DNA from: Candidatus Woesearchaeota archaeon
GTDB taxonomy: Archaea > Nanobdellota > Nanobdellia > SCGC-AAA011-G17 > UBA489
Reading direction: 5' to 3'
NCBI GenBank assembly: GCA_016177265.1
Contig: JACOVP010000032.1
Span: forward strand, 1-14,235
DNA length: 14,235 nucleotides
This document shows, piece after piece, positions 7,695 through 14,108 of this stretch; the first letter of the stretch is position 1, and every line of letters begins with the position of its first letter. A program made the translations under genes and the position numbers. A model generated the notes under the pieces. That model saw only the letters and a list, made by a program, of their open reading frames with translations. It had not been told where the DNA came from and did no database searches.

Positions 7695-8524
7695 CTGACA
7701 AGAAGCGGGATATCTTCGATCTGCTCCAGCGCTTAAACCCTTTACATAGAAGGAAAGTTGCTCTCATCAATGATCTTTTCAAGATGGACAATAATCTGCT
7801 TATTGAACGAATTAGGCATATGACTCATCATCTTGACCTTATTATTAAATTTGAGTGGCGTGAACATAAGGGCCAAGAATTACGAGAGCGTTTAGAACAT
7901 TTTCTGCAAGAGCATGAACTTAGGAAATTACCCCGTGATTCCACCATTGACTGGAGTTACACTATCCTCAAGAAATATTATACCTGGTACCAAGACAAGA
8001 AACCCCAAACAGGAAAATCTTTTATTTCGAAACATGAAGACTTCTGGCGACTCATCCTTGAGAGAAGAAGCATCAGAAAATGGACTTCTAAGGAGGTCTC
8101 TCCTGAACTTATAGATAAGATGATCATGGCTGCAACATGGGCGCCTTCGTCCTGCAATAGACAAGCATGGAAATTTACCCTCGTCAGCAAAGATAAAAGA
8201 CACTTGCTACAGCACCGTGTCTTAGAAGCCGCACCTATTGTCATTTTACTCTCCATCGATGAACGACCTTATTTCTTTCATGAAAAGCATGCTCCAGCAC
8301 TGGATGTTGGGTTTGCTGCACAGAACTTGCTTCTTGCGGCAACCAGTCTAGGTATTGGCAGTTGTCCAGTCTATTTTGCATATCCCTATATACAAAAAGT
8401 AAAAAAAGAATTAGGCATTGAAAATTATAGAAAAATTTATCTTGCCGTTGCCTTAGGCTATGCTGCAGAGAGTCCTGATAGACCAGCAAGGCCGTATCCT
8501 GATGCTGTTATTAATACTACCTGA
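7691..8524 (+). CDS. Nitroreductase-family flavoprotein with extra N-terminal helical region
   Basis: This is a 277-residue protein. The ATG at 7691 overlaps the previous stop as ATGA; an in-frame GTG at 7682 is less likely. Residues 1-115 are charged helices, including IERIRHMTHHLDLIIK (38-53), that are not part of the standard fold. Residues 118-270 are the nitroreductase domain: LERRSIRKW (123-131) with the arginine cluster that binds the FMN phosphate, WAPSSCNRQAWKF (150-162), and DVGFAAQNLLLAATSLGIGSC (205-225), the segment that packs on the flavin. AVALGYAAESP (252-262) closes the domain. Family members use FMN and NAD(P)H to reduce or oxidise small substrates. Nitroreductase-like genes with a helical extension do occur in polysaccharide clusters with unknown function, and this placement suggests a glycan-linked redox step (inference). 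Confidence 0.85.
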   Translation: MTDKKRDIFDLLQRLNPLHRRKVALINDLFKMDNNLLIERIRHMTHHLDLIIKFEWREHKGQELRERLEHFLQEHELRKLPRDSTIDWSYTILKKYYTWYQDKKPQTGKSFISKHEDFWRLILERRSIRKWTSKEVSPELIDKMIMAATWAPSSCNRQAWKFTLVSKDKRHLLQHRVLEAAPIVILLSIDERPYFFHEKHAPALDVGFAAQNLLLAATSLGIGSCPVYFAYPYIQKVKKELGIENYRKIYLAVALGYAAESPDRPARPYPDAVINTT

Positions 8525-8551
8525 ATCTGTATCACCTAGGAGTGATTGCTG

Positions 8552-10057
8552 ATGAGTTCATCCTCATTATGTAAAGAGAATATTCTTGTCCTTATCTTAA
8601 GCGTGCTTCTTTTATCTTTTACACTTCTCGTTCGCCTTTTTGATTTGAGTCAACTGCTTTTTTACTTTCCCTTAGATTACATTAATGATATCACTGCTTA
8701 TATGGTACAATTGCATTTTTTAGATGTTTGTGGATTTGAACGGTATTGTCCTTACTGGTACAATGGCTTTATTGCCTTTCAATTTACTCCACCAGGATGG
8801 TATTTTTTTGCATATCCTTTGTTGCTTGTTTTTAGCGACGTGAAAATTGCTACTTATCTTGCTGTTGTTCTCTCTCTTGTACTAGGCTTTTTGATTACTT
8901 GGTATGGCGGCAAGAAATTAGGCTTCAAACCTTTACAACGGCTGTTTTTCTTTTTGTTTTTTGCAGCCAATGCCAACGCTATTCGTGGATTTTTAAGAAC
9001 TGGTAGACCACATGAATTGCTAGCGTGGATGTTGTTCTTCGGATTATTTTTTATGCTTCTCTGGTATAAAGATAGGAAGATCACTCCACGTTTTTATACC
9101 ATAGCACCCCTGTATGCTGCTTGCATTATCACGTATGTTGCTGTCGGTGTGTTTGCAAGTCTTTTGCTTATTGGACTATTCTTGATCAAACATGGGAAAG
9201 AACGATGGCATGTTGCTATAACAACTCTGCTGGGAGTTGTTTTAACGTTTTTCTGGACGATTCCTTATGTGCTTCATCTCAAAGAAAGCTCTTTACTAGC
9301 GACACAGCAAGCCGCATGGCTGTTGCAATTTACTCCTGACCTTTTATTGAAACAATTCGCTTCCTTTGTTTTTCCTTTGTTCTTTTTATTTTTGTTTTAT
9401 CTTTCTTGGAAATATATACCTGATCGTAGGCATCTTCTTTTTTTTCTGCCTACACTAATTATTACAGTCTTGTATATTTTTCGCTTGAATATTCTTCTTC
9501 CGGTATTTCGCGATATTTTTCCAAGCCCCTATTTTAATTTCTTTTTACTATTATCTGGATATTTGTACATAACAATTTCCCCGGACAAAACTTTTCTACA
9601 ACGGTTGACACACAGCGCTGTTCTTTTTGGAGTTCTTCTTAGCTGCATTATTTCTTTGTTTTTTACTTCTTACTTCGCACAACCAACATCACAGGCACAA
9701 GATCTTTTAACTTTTGTTCCACAGATTACTGATACTTATTTCATTTTAGATCTTCCTTCTGATGTCTATGATAAAGCAATCATTGCCTATTCTTCTATTT
9801 ATTATAATAAAACTACCTCTTCCGGTTATTATCAACACCTTGCATCATCTTCCTATCTGAAAGCCTTATCACGACTGGGTCATGCTATGGATACCTCTGA
9901 CTGCTCTACTTTTTTAACATATACGACTTTATTAAATACTACACAATTTCTCTCTTACGCCAATTGTGACTTCCTGGCTAGTTGTGGGCTCAACTTAACA
10001 GCACAACACAAAGGATACTGTCTCTATACATTGAATCCGTATAAACAACCTTTTTAA
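8552..10057 (+). CDS. Polytopic GT-C-like membrane protein with exported C-terminal domain
   Basis: This is a 501-residue protein. A TTG at 8546 would add two residues, but the ATG at 8552 with GGAG at 8539-8542 (9 nt spacing) is the better start. Helix 1 covers about residues 11-30. The first outer loop holds FPLDYINDITAYM (39-51), with D42 and D46 in the position of the GT-C catalytic acidic motif, then CPYWYNGFIAFQFTPPG (66-82). About ten more hydrophobic helices run to around residue 380. The final 120 residues are soluble, contain four cysteines (in SDCST, ANCDF, ASCGL and GYCLY) and three N-x-S/T sequons (NKT, NTT, NLT), as expected for a domain outside the cell. Family assignment rests on topology and the acidic loop. 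It could instead be a flippase or polymerase, though the loop favours a transferase. Confidence 0.65.
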   Translation: MSSSSLCKENILVLILSVLLLSFTLLVRLFDLSQLLFYFPLDYINDITAYMVQLHFLDVCGFERYCPYWYNGFIAFQFTPPGWYFFAYPLLLVFSDVKIATYLAVVLSLVLGFLITWYGGKKLGFKPLQRLFFFLFFAANANAIRGFLRTGRPHELLAWMLFFGLFFMLLWYKDRKITPRFYTIAPLYAACIITYVAVGVFASLLLIGLFLIKHGKERWHVAITTLLGVVLTFFWTIPYVLHLKESSLLATQQAAWLLQFTPDLLLKQFASFVFPLFFLFLFYLSWKYIPDRRHLLFFLPTLIITVLYIFRLNILLPVFRDIFPSPYFNFFLLLSGYLYITISPDKTFLQRLTHSAVLFGVLLSCIISLFFTSYFAQPTSQAQDLLTFVPQITDTYFILDLPSDVYDKAIIAYSSIYYNKTTSSGYYQHLASSSYLKALSRLGHAMDTSDCSTFLTYTTLLNTTQFLSYANCDFLASCGLNLTAQHKGYCLYTLNPYKQPF

Positions 10058-10058
10058 A
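10048..10058 (+). promoter_or_regulatory. Possible internal promoter before the GT9 gene
   Basis: ACC plus TTTTTAAA (10051-10058) spans the stop codon of the preceding gene and leaves 21 nt to the ATG at 10080, the same geometry as the other leading promoters. A T7 run (10072-10078) between it and the start could also terminate upstream transcription. Confidence 0.4.
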
Positions 10059-10079
10059 GCATTTAGCCTTCTTTTTTTC

Positions 10080-11192
10080 ATGCCTTTACATCCTTTGAAA
10101 CGTGTAGAAGATCGACTCCGAGATGTAGCTCAGCTTGTCGACTACGGACTTTACTTAGTGTTCAACCCTTTCAAATTCAAGCGATTTCCTACTAAAATTA
10201 AAAGAATTCTTGTTGTTGAGACTTTGCAATTGGGAGATTTATTAGTAGCAACTCCTGTTTTTCGCGCCTTGAAGCAACACTACAAATCAGCAGCTATTGA
10301 TGTTTTGGTGCAACCCCCTGCTAGCCAACTGTTGGAAGGCAACACTTCGATTAACACTGTTATTCCCTTTACTTCTTTTGCTGACGTTTTATCTCATCTT
10401 CGCGAAAACAAATATGATCTAGGTATTTTGTTACATCCTGCATCATTGCAGATGAGCTGGTTATTGTTCCGAGCTGGTGTTCAATACAGAGTTGGTGCGA
10501 CGAAAGCTGGATTTTTATCTGGCAAAGGATTTTTCTTGCATAAGAAAATAAAACCCACTCTCAAAATGCAACATAAAATCCAAGATAATCTTGATGTCCT
10601 TCGTGCTTTACCAATTCTTGTCAAAGATGCTTCCCTGGAATTACCTGTTCACAAGAAAGCTGCTGCTGTTGTGGCAACATTCATGAAACATTTCAAGAGC
10701 AAAACCATTATTCTTCACACTTCTTCAAAACATAAGTCCCATCACTGGATGCCTGAGCGCTTTGCGCGTCTTGCAGACATTCTGGTCCATAAGTATAAGG
10801 CGACTATTTTTTTCACCGGGACTAAAGAAGACCATCACCATGTTCACTATATTATCAGTCAGATGCGACAACCGCATAAAGCACATAATCTCGCTGGACG
10901 AACGACATTACCACAGTTGATTGCCTTAGTAGATGCGGTTGATTTGGTTGTTACGATTGATACGTCGATGACTCATATAGCTTCTGCACGAAAGACTCCT
11001 GTTGTTGTTTTGTTTGGACCAACGATGCCTGCATTTTGGGGGCCATCATCGAAGAACAGTCGTTATCTATGGAAAGATGATGTGTGTGTTGGGTGTAGAA
11101 GAAGTTTTTGTATCTATGGCAAAAATTATATTTGTATGCGTTTCATCTATGAAAGTGATGTTTTGGCGAAAATTGCCGAGGTATTCCCATGA
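10080..11192 (+). CDS. GT9 family glycosyltransferase (heptosyltransferase-like)
   Basis: This is a 370-residue GT-B enzyme of the ADP-heptose:LPS heptosyltransferase family, soluble or peripheral. Motifs: KRILVVETLQLGDLLVATPVF (41-61) with the family GD(x)nP signature, FTGTKED (245-251), LAGRTTLPQLIALV (271-284), and VTIDTSMTHIASA (291-303) with the D-x3-H-x-A sugar-nucleotide motif, then LFGPT (311-315). The C-terminus carries C336, C339, C344 and C352, a C-x2-C-x4-C-x7-C arrangement also seen in bacterial GT9 enzymes. GT9 is mostly bacterial, since heptose-LPS is a bacterial product, so transfer from bacteria is plausible. The acceptor here cannot be LPS core if the host is an archaeon. 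The next gene starts inside its stop (ATGA). Confidence 0.88.
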   Translation: MPLHPLKRVEDRLRDVAQLVDYGLYLVFNPFKFKRFPTKIKRILVVETLQLGDLLVATPVFRALKQHYKSAAIDVLVQPPASQLLEGNTSINTVIPFTSFADVLSHLRENKYDLGILLHPASLQMSWLLFRAGVQYRVGATKAGFLSGKGFFLHKKIKPTLKMQHKIQDNLDVLRALPILVKDASLELPVHKKAAAVVATFMKHFKSKTIILHTSSKHKSHHWMPERFARLADILVHKYKATIFFTGTKEDHHHVHYIISQMRQPHKAHNLAGRTTLPQLIALVDAVDLVVTIDTSMTHIASARKTPVVVLFGPTMPAFWGPSSKNSRYLWKDDVCVGCRRSFCIYGKNYICMRFIYESDVLAKIAEVFP

Positions 11193-12307
11193 AGATTGCC
11201 AAAGTCTGTTCGTTTTTTTATCCTGTAGAAGGCGGCATGGAGACACATTTACTGGAGGAAACGAAAGAACTGGTGAAATTAGGCCATGACGTTACGGTCT
11301 TAACTTCTGATGCTTTGCGAGAAGGACGAATACAACAGAAACAAGCGTTCTTCTCTGGTGTTCATGTTGAGCGATTACCAACGTGGTTTCGCTTGAGCTA
11401 TTTTACCCCTTTTTTTCCTGGTGTGTACTGGAAAGCGCTGACTGCCGATTATGATGTATTGCATGCCCATTCTTATCGGCAACTACATAATCTTGCACTT
11501 TTGTTTGCCAAATTGCGAGGCAAGAAAACGGTATTGAGTATCCATTGGCCAGAATACCCAAAATCTCTTCGCTCTGCATGGATAAATCTTTTCATTCCTC
11601 TGTTTGATTTGACTTTAGGGCGACTCTTTTTGCATCTTTGTGATGCTCTCGTAGTTCAGACGAAAGCAGAAGAGCAGTGGCTACGACAAACATTTGGAAA
11701 TTTCAGGAATATTCTTATTTTACCGCCCGGTATTGCATCTTCTTATTTACGTAAACGAAGTGCAACAGTTTTTCGTAAAAAACATCATATTACTGGTCAG
11801 ATGGTGCTGTATGTTGGTCGGTTGCATCAGAGTAAAGGTGTGCATAAATTATTAATCATTGCTCCTTCCTTCCCGAAAACTATGTTTGTCTTAGTTGGTG
11901 ATGGCCCTGAACTTGCTCTTTTGGAAAAGGTTATCAAAGACAAAAAACTTACTAATGTACGATTGATTGGTCGTGTAAATGAAGAGGAAAAATTACAAGC
12001 ATATGCCTCTTGCGATGTGTTCATTCATCCGACAGATTATGATGCTTTTGGTATTACCTTATTAGAAGCGATGTCACAGGAAAAACCAGTTCTTGGATCG
12101 AGGGTAGGCGGGATTCCTTCTGTTATTGGTGCAGATGGACTTACTTTTGCAAAAGATGATTTAAATGATCTTACAAAGCAGCTGATACGATTATTGACGA
12201 ATGCAAAATTGAGACGTACTCTAGGAAGGCATGGTAGAAAAAAAGTTGAACAGATGACTTGGAATAAGATTGCACAACGATTAGTGAGGATTTATCGATC
12301 ACTATGA
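11189..12307 (+). CDS. GT4 family glycosyltransferase
   Basis: This is a 372-residue GT-B enzyme. The N-terminus reads KIAKVCSFFYPVEGGMETH (2-20), with the GG(x)E acceptor-side loop of GT4 family members. YVGRLHQSKGVHKLL (208-222) and LVGDGPE (235-241) open the donor domain. HPTDYDAFGITLLEAM (280-295) is the donor phosphate/ribose-binding motif, with D285 replacing the first glutamate and E293 as the second (D-x7-E). VLGSRVGGIPSVIG (301-314) follows. It starts in the ATGA overlap with the GT9 gene and has GAGGT at 11178-11182, 6 nt upstream. It probably adds one sugar to a lipid-linked or protein-bound glycan at the inner membrane face; specificity unknown. Confidence 0.9.
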   Translation: MKIAKVCSFFYPVEGGMETHLLEETKELVKLGHDVTVLTSDALREGRIQQKQAFFSGVHVERLPTWFRLSYFTPFFPGVYWKALTADYDVLHAHSYRQLHNLALLFAKLRGKKTVLSIHWPEYPKSLRSAWINLFIPLFDLTLGRLFLHLCDALVVQTKAEEQWLRQTFGNFRNILILPPGIASSYLRKRSATVFRKKHHITGQMVLYVGRLHQSKGVHKLLIIAPSFPKTMFVLVGDGPELALLEKVIKDKKLTNVRLIGRVNEEEKLQAYASCDVFIHPTDYDAFGITLLEAMSQEKPVLGSRVGGIPSVIGADGLTFAKDDLNDLTKQLIRLLTNAKLRRTLGRHGRKKVEQMTWNKIAQRLVRIYRSL

Positions 12308-13188
12308 TTACCATCATTATCACGTCGTTTAAGGAACCACACTCTGTTGGAAAAGCGATAGAAGCAGTACTAGCGAATACTCTTAAAGAAAAATATGAGC
12401 TTCTTGTTGCGGCGCCTGATAAAGAAACAGCCCAGGTGATTCGATCTTATACTCGTCGTTATAAACAAGTCATCTATTTTAAAGATAAAGGACGAGGGAA
12501 AGCTAATGCTTTGAACGAATTGTTTCAACGACTAAAAGGGGATTTGCTTATTTTAACTGATGGTGATGTTACTGTTGATACTCATTCCTTGCATCCTTTA
12601 ATCAATGCTTTTACTGATGAACGTGTAGGTTGCGTGACTGGACGACCCGTCGCTATTAATTCTCGATCTACCCTCTTGGGTTATTTTAGTCACTTGCTTG
12701 TTGATGCAGGAGCGCATCGTATTAGACAAGACCTTGATAGACGCGGAGCTTATTTAGAATGCTCTGGGTACTTGTTTGCGTTTAGGAACAAGATAAAGAA
12801 AATTCCTACAGATGTTGCAGAAGATTCTATCATTCCTTATCTCTTGTGGAAGCAAGGGTATGGTGTTCGTTATGTTCCTGAGGCAAAAGTCTTTGTAAAA
12901 TATCCAGCCAATTTGAAAGATTTTGTCAAACAGCGGGTACGCACTGCTAAAAGCCACGAAACTCTGTGGAGATATGCATCCGATATGCCTCGCGTGAAGA
13001 CATTTTCTAATGAACTTATCTTCGGATTACTGCGTGCTTTTGGTTATGCACGCTCTCTCAAAGAATTTTTCTGGACTTTTTGCTTGCTGTTTGTTCGTTT
13101 GTATATCTGGTATCGCGTTTTCTACGAGATTCATGTTCACAAAATACACTATGCTGATAATTGGGAACGCATTACGAGTACAAAATAA
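12304..13188 (+). CDS. Membrane-anchored GT2 glycosyltransferase, processive-type motifs
   Basis: This is a 294-residue GT-A enzyme. ITIIITSFKEP (2-12) opens the nucleotide site, KGRGKANALNE (62-72) is the classic GT2 loop, TDGDV (85-89) the DxD metal site and VAEDS (171-175) the catalytic acidic position. KQRVRTAK (209-216) lies where processive GT2 enzymes (cellulose, hyaluronan and NodC synthases) carry QxxRW. Here the W is replaced by T, so a single-addition reaction is equally possible. Residues 254-275 are one hydrophobic helix anchoring the protein; the multi-helix export channel of true synthases is missing. It overlaps the previous gene as ATGA and its TAA abuts the stop codon of the convergent TrmI gene with no spacer. 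Confidence 0.9.
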   Translation: MITIIITSFKEPHSVGKAIEAVLANTLKEKYELLVAAPDKETAQVIRSYTRRYKQVIYFKDKGRGKANALNELFQRLKGDLLILTDGDVTVDTHSLHPLINAFTDERVGCVTGRPVAINSRSTLLGYFSHLLVDAGAHRIRQDLDRRGAYLECSGYLFAFRNKIKKIPTDVAEDSIIPYLLWKQGYGVRYVPEAKVFVKYPANLKDFVKQRVRTAKSHETLWRYASDMPRVKTFSNELIFGLLRAFGYARSLKEFFWTFCLLFVRLYIWYRVFYEIHVHKIHYADNWERITSTK

Positions 13189-13905
13189 TTATATCTTTCT
13201 CAAAAAGACTAAAAATGCCGTATGCATTAATCCTTGGTGCTTAGGCCGAAGTTTTGGAGGATTAATAATCCACTCCCTTTCGATTACTTCACATACTTTT
13301 GCGATGATGAATTTTTCTTTTGCTTCAGTCACTAATTGCTCTACTTGTGATATATGTGGTAAGAATGCAACCACTGATCCGCCACACTTCAAACTTTTTT
13401 CTGTGTGTGGCAAGACGCGCCAGGGCTCTGGCAGATCTAAAGTGATAACGTCGAGGTTTTTTTCGTCAATGCCTTTATAGATATCTTTTATCTTTAGTTT
13501 GTACTTGACAGCTAACAACTGCATATTTCTTTTTGCGATGTCTAGATGCTTCTTGTTATTGTCATAACTTGTAACCTTTTTACTGATGCGTGCAAGAAAT
13601 GCAGCTAATAATCCACAACCAGTCCCCGCATCGACAATTTTTGTGTTTGCATCTATGGGAATATTTGCAAGAATAAGGCCGATATCTTTTTTCTGCATTA
13701 TTGCAGGTCCGCGCTCTATGCGCTCTATTTGGTCAATGAAGCTTGCTGGCATGCACCATAGTTCATCGCCGAGGTGTGTTTTTATTTTACCGTCTTTGAG
13801 CTCTTTTTCTCTCATGATACCATGCTCTGTATGGAGATCTCCCTCGGACCAGTAATATTTTCTTTCTTCATTGCCATAGAGGACTTTCTTGACTGGTTTT
13901 TTCAT
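13189..13905 (-). CDS. trmI: tRNA (adenine-N1)-methyltransferase, TrmI-type
   Basis: This is a 238-residue S-adenosylmethionine-dependent methyltransferase that makes m1A in the tRNA T-loop (position 58, and in some archaea also 57). The N-terminal small domain has GDLHTEHG (22-29). RGPAIMQKKDIGLIL (65-79) is a family signature, VDAGTGCG (91-98) is the SAM-binding loop, SYDNNKKHLDIAKRN (113-127) contacts the cofactor, and LDLPEPW (156-162) is the conserved catalytic-site motif. HTAFLVFLRK (228-237) closes the family pattern. The frame stays open upstream as far as 14073, but that would run through the tRNA gene. The ATG at 13905 is chosen because homology begins there and a TATA-like box lies 22 nt upstream. 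The tetramer seen in characterised TrmI enzymes is assumed. Confidence 0.92.
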   Translation of the reverse strand: MKKPVKKVLYGNEERKYYWSEGDLHTEHGIMREKELKDGKIKTHLGDELWCMPASFIDQIERIERGPAIMQKKDIGLILANIPIDANTKIVDAGTGCGLLAAFLARISKKVTSYDNNKKHLDIAKRNMQLLAVKYKLKIKDIYKGIDEKNLDVITLDLPEPWRVLPHTEKSLKCGGSVVAFLPHISQVEQLVTEAKEKFIIAKVCEVIEREWIINPPKLRPKHQGLMHTAFLVFLRKI

Positions 13906-13927
13906 TGTCGTCTGTTTTTCTTGTTTC

Positions 13928-13935
13928 TTTTTAAA
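13928..13935 (-). promoter_or_regulatory. TATA-like box of trmI
   Basis: TTTAAAAA on the minus strand ends 22 nt before the ATG at 13905, inside the 79-bp divergent region between trmI and the tRNA gene. Confidence 0.5.
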
Positions 13936-13954
13936 CTTTGGGTCTCGAAAACTA

Positions 13955-13962
13955 CTTAAATC
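13955..13962 (+). promoter_or_regulatory. TATA-like box of the tRNA-Leu gene
   Basis: CTTAAATC ends 22 nt before the first base of the tRNA, the same distance as at the protein genes. Confidence 0.45.
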
Positions 13963-13984
13963 TTCTTTTTTGCTTCTTTTTTGA

Positions 13985-14068
13985 GCAGGGATGGCGGAGT
14001 GGTCAAACGCGGCAGCCTCAAGAGCTGTTCCCTCAGTGGGTTCGGAGGTTCGAATCCTCCTCCCTGCA
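13985..14068 (+). tRNA. tRNA-Leu (anticodon CAA)
   Basis: The tRNA is 84 nt including the discriminator A. The acceptor arms GCAGGGA and TCCCTGC pair fully. The D stem is GCG/CGC. The anticodon stem GCAGC/GCTGT encloses loop CTCAAGA with anticodon CAA at 14019-14021, reading UUG. A long variable arm (CCC/GGG) marks a class II tRNA, and the T arm GGAGG/CCTCC encloses TTCGAAT. No CCA is encoded and no intron is present in the anticodon loop. The T-loop carries G57 and A58, so only A58 is available to the TrmI enzyme encoded next to it. Confidence 0.95.
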
Positions 14069-14074
14069 TCCAAA

Positions 14075-14089
14075 ACCTTTATATATAAA
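14075..14089 (+). promoter_or_regulatory. BRE/TATA-like promoter of the 14109 gene
   Basis: ACC plus TTTATATATAAA starts only 6 nt after the tRNA end. The first eight bases of the box (14078-14085) leave 23 nt to the ATG at 14109. Confidence 0.6.
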
Positions 14090-14108
14090 GAAGGAGGTCA
14101 GAGCATCT

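Noticed and set aside
13010..13480. A 156-codon plus-strand frame crossing the GT2/TrmI junction
   Set aside because: It is an out-of-frame shadow spanning two well-supported convergent genes.
13906..14073. An N-terminal extension of trmI up to 14073
   Set aside because: The frame passes through the antisense of the tRNA gene and the promoter region; family similarity begins near 13905.
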